Assembly (NCBI GenBank): GCA_024235875.1
Contig: JACKLP010000002.1
Span: 492,374-556,373 of the forward strand
Reading direction: 5' to 3'
From: Burkholderiaceae bacterium
GTDB taxonomy: Bacteria; Pseudomonadota; Gammaproteobacteria; Burkholderiales; Burkholderiaceae_E
DNA length: 64,000 nt
The position numbers and the translations under genes were made by a program. Of the stretch, positions 63,417 to 64,000 are shown piece by piece (the first letter of the stretch is position 1; each line of letters starts with the position of its first letter). The notes below the pieces were generated by a model. That model did no database searches, was not told the origin of the DNA, and saw only the letters and a list, made by a program, of their open reading frames with translations.

Positions 63417-64000
63417 ATGGATTTCGACTTTTCCAACGAACAAAAACAGCTCAGGGAGCAGGCACGGCGGTTCCTGGCCGAGCAATGCGATCGCGATGCG
63501 GTACGCGCCGTGCTCGATGGCCCCCAGCCCTACGATCGGGCCCTTTGGCGGGGTCTCGGCGAGCTCGGCTATCTGGGCGCCACGATCCCCGAGGCCTTCG
63601 GCGGGATCGGCGCCGGGTACCTGGAGGCCTGCGTGCTGGCCGAGGAGCTGGGCCGTGTGGTGGCGCCGGTTCCGTTCTCGAGTTCGATCGCGTTGGCGGC
63701 CGAGTGCCTGATGCTTGCCGGTACGCCGGCCCAGAAGCAGCGCTGGCTGCCGCTACTGGCGTCCGGCAAGGCGATCGGGACGCTCGCGGTGACGGAGCGC
63801 CCCGGGCGAATGACACCGGGGGCGATCCTCACGAGCGCCGCCGATCGTGGCGGCGACCTGGTGCTCGATGGCGTGAAGCTGCCGGTGGCCGATGGCGACA
63901 TCGCCGATTTCGCGGTCGTCCTGGCGCGCGATGCCGGGTCGGCCGGCGACGAAGCCCGCGCTTCGCTATACCTGGTCGAGCTCGATGCGGCCGGGGTGGG
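63417..64000 (+). CDS. Acyl-CoA dehydrogenase, 5' part only
   Basis: The first 194 residues of an acyl-CoA dehydrogenase-family flavoprotein, cut off by the window end. MDFDFSNEQKQLREQARRFLAEQC and LGELGYLGATIPEAFGGIGAG are the N-terminal helical domain; AIGTLAVTERPGRMTP and LVLDGVKLPVADGDIADF begin the middle beta-domain. The middle-domain sequence is of the degenerate type often seen in the smaller subunit of heteromeric (alpha/beta) dehydrogenases of steroid side-chain degradation. The catalytic Glu would lie beyond the window. Confidence 0.92.
   Translation, partial: MDFDFSNEQKQLREQARRFLAEQCDRDAVRAVLDGPQPYDRALWRGLGELGYLGATIPEAFGGIGAGYLEACVLAEELGRVVAPVPFSSSIALAAECLMLAGTPAQKQRWLPLLASGKAIGTLAVTERPGRMTPGAILTSAADRGGDLVLDGVKLPVADGDIADFAVVLARDAGSAGDEARASLYLVELDAAGV

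Overview
The window is about 64 kb of very G+C-rich (roughly two thirds by eye), tightly packed bacterial chromosome with no tRNA, rRNA, IS element or CRISPR array that I can see. Two tripartite (TRAP) carboxylate transporters, a five-gene branched-chain-type ABC transporter, CaiB-type CoA-transferase, Baeyer-Villiger monooxygenase, P450, hut genes with HutF/HutG, and the codon bias all fit a metabolically versatile environmental proteobacterium, most likely a betaproteobacterium of the Burkholderiales. The species cannot be named from this.

Layout. (1) 0-8.1 kb: a cut-off winged-helix/TolB-like regulator, a small run of enzymes (methyltransferase, PaaI-type thioesterase, nitrilase, FMN-binding protein), a decayed alpha/beta-hydrolase, and a giant BTAD/AAA regulator. 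(2) 8.4-22.5 kb: an exopolysaccharide locus. It has an unknown secreted protein, a Wzc-type copolymerase/tyrosine autokinase, a formyltransferase-propeller glycosyltransferase, five further glycosyltransferases (one a WecG-STAS fusion), a Wzx flippase and a Wzy-like polymerase; the minus-strand block is chained by overlapping start/stop codons. (3) 22.5-30.5 kb: acyl-CoA thioesterase, TRAP transporter 1 with a divergent LacI regulator and clear operator, a DUF35/thiolase pair, a VapBC pair and a hotdog thioesterase. (4) 30.6-40.1 kb: oxidative/xenobiotic-type genes (Baeyer-Villiger monooxygenase, APC permease, caspase-like protein, P450, YtcJ-type amidohydrolase, MFS exporter, glutathione transferase). 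(5) 40.1-51.6 kb: histidine/urocanate utilisation genes hutF, hutI, hutG, hutU and hutC with a phytanoyl-CoA-dioxygenase-like gene and a complete LivKHMGF-type ABC transporter; hutH is not in the window. (6) 51.6-59.0 kb: nitroreductase, a small duplicated Cys-rich secreted protein, then a TRAP transporter, HMG-CoA-lyase-like lyase and CoA-transferase operon facing a LysR regulator. (7) 58.9-64 kb: DUF2207/LemA pair, an alanine-racemase-fold PLP enzyme, a flavin reductase and the start of an acyl-CoA dehydrogenase.

How the genes work together. Region 6 reads as a self-contained uptake, CoA-activation and retro-aldol cleavage route for a branched hydroxy-dicarboxylate under LysR control. Region 5 reads as uptake and degradation of urocanate or another imidazole under HutC, with the operator sitting on the hutU -35 box. 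Region 2 makes and exports a surface polysaccharide. No wholly new defence or mobile system was recognised; the most promising unknowns are the hutH-less hut cluster with its dioxygenase, the thiolase-like/DUF35 pair lacking the usual nucleophilic Cys, the unusual EPS proteins, and the duplicated Cys-rich secreted protein.
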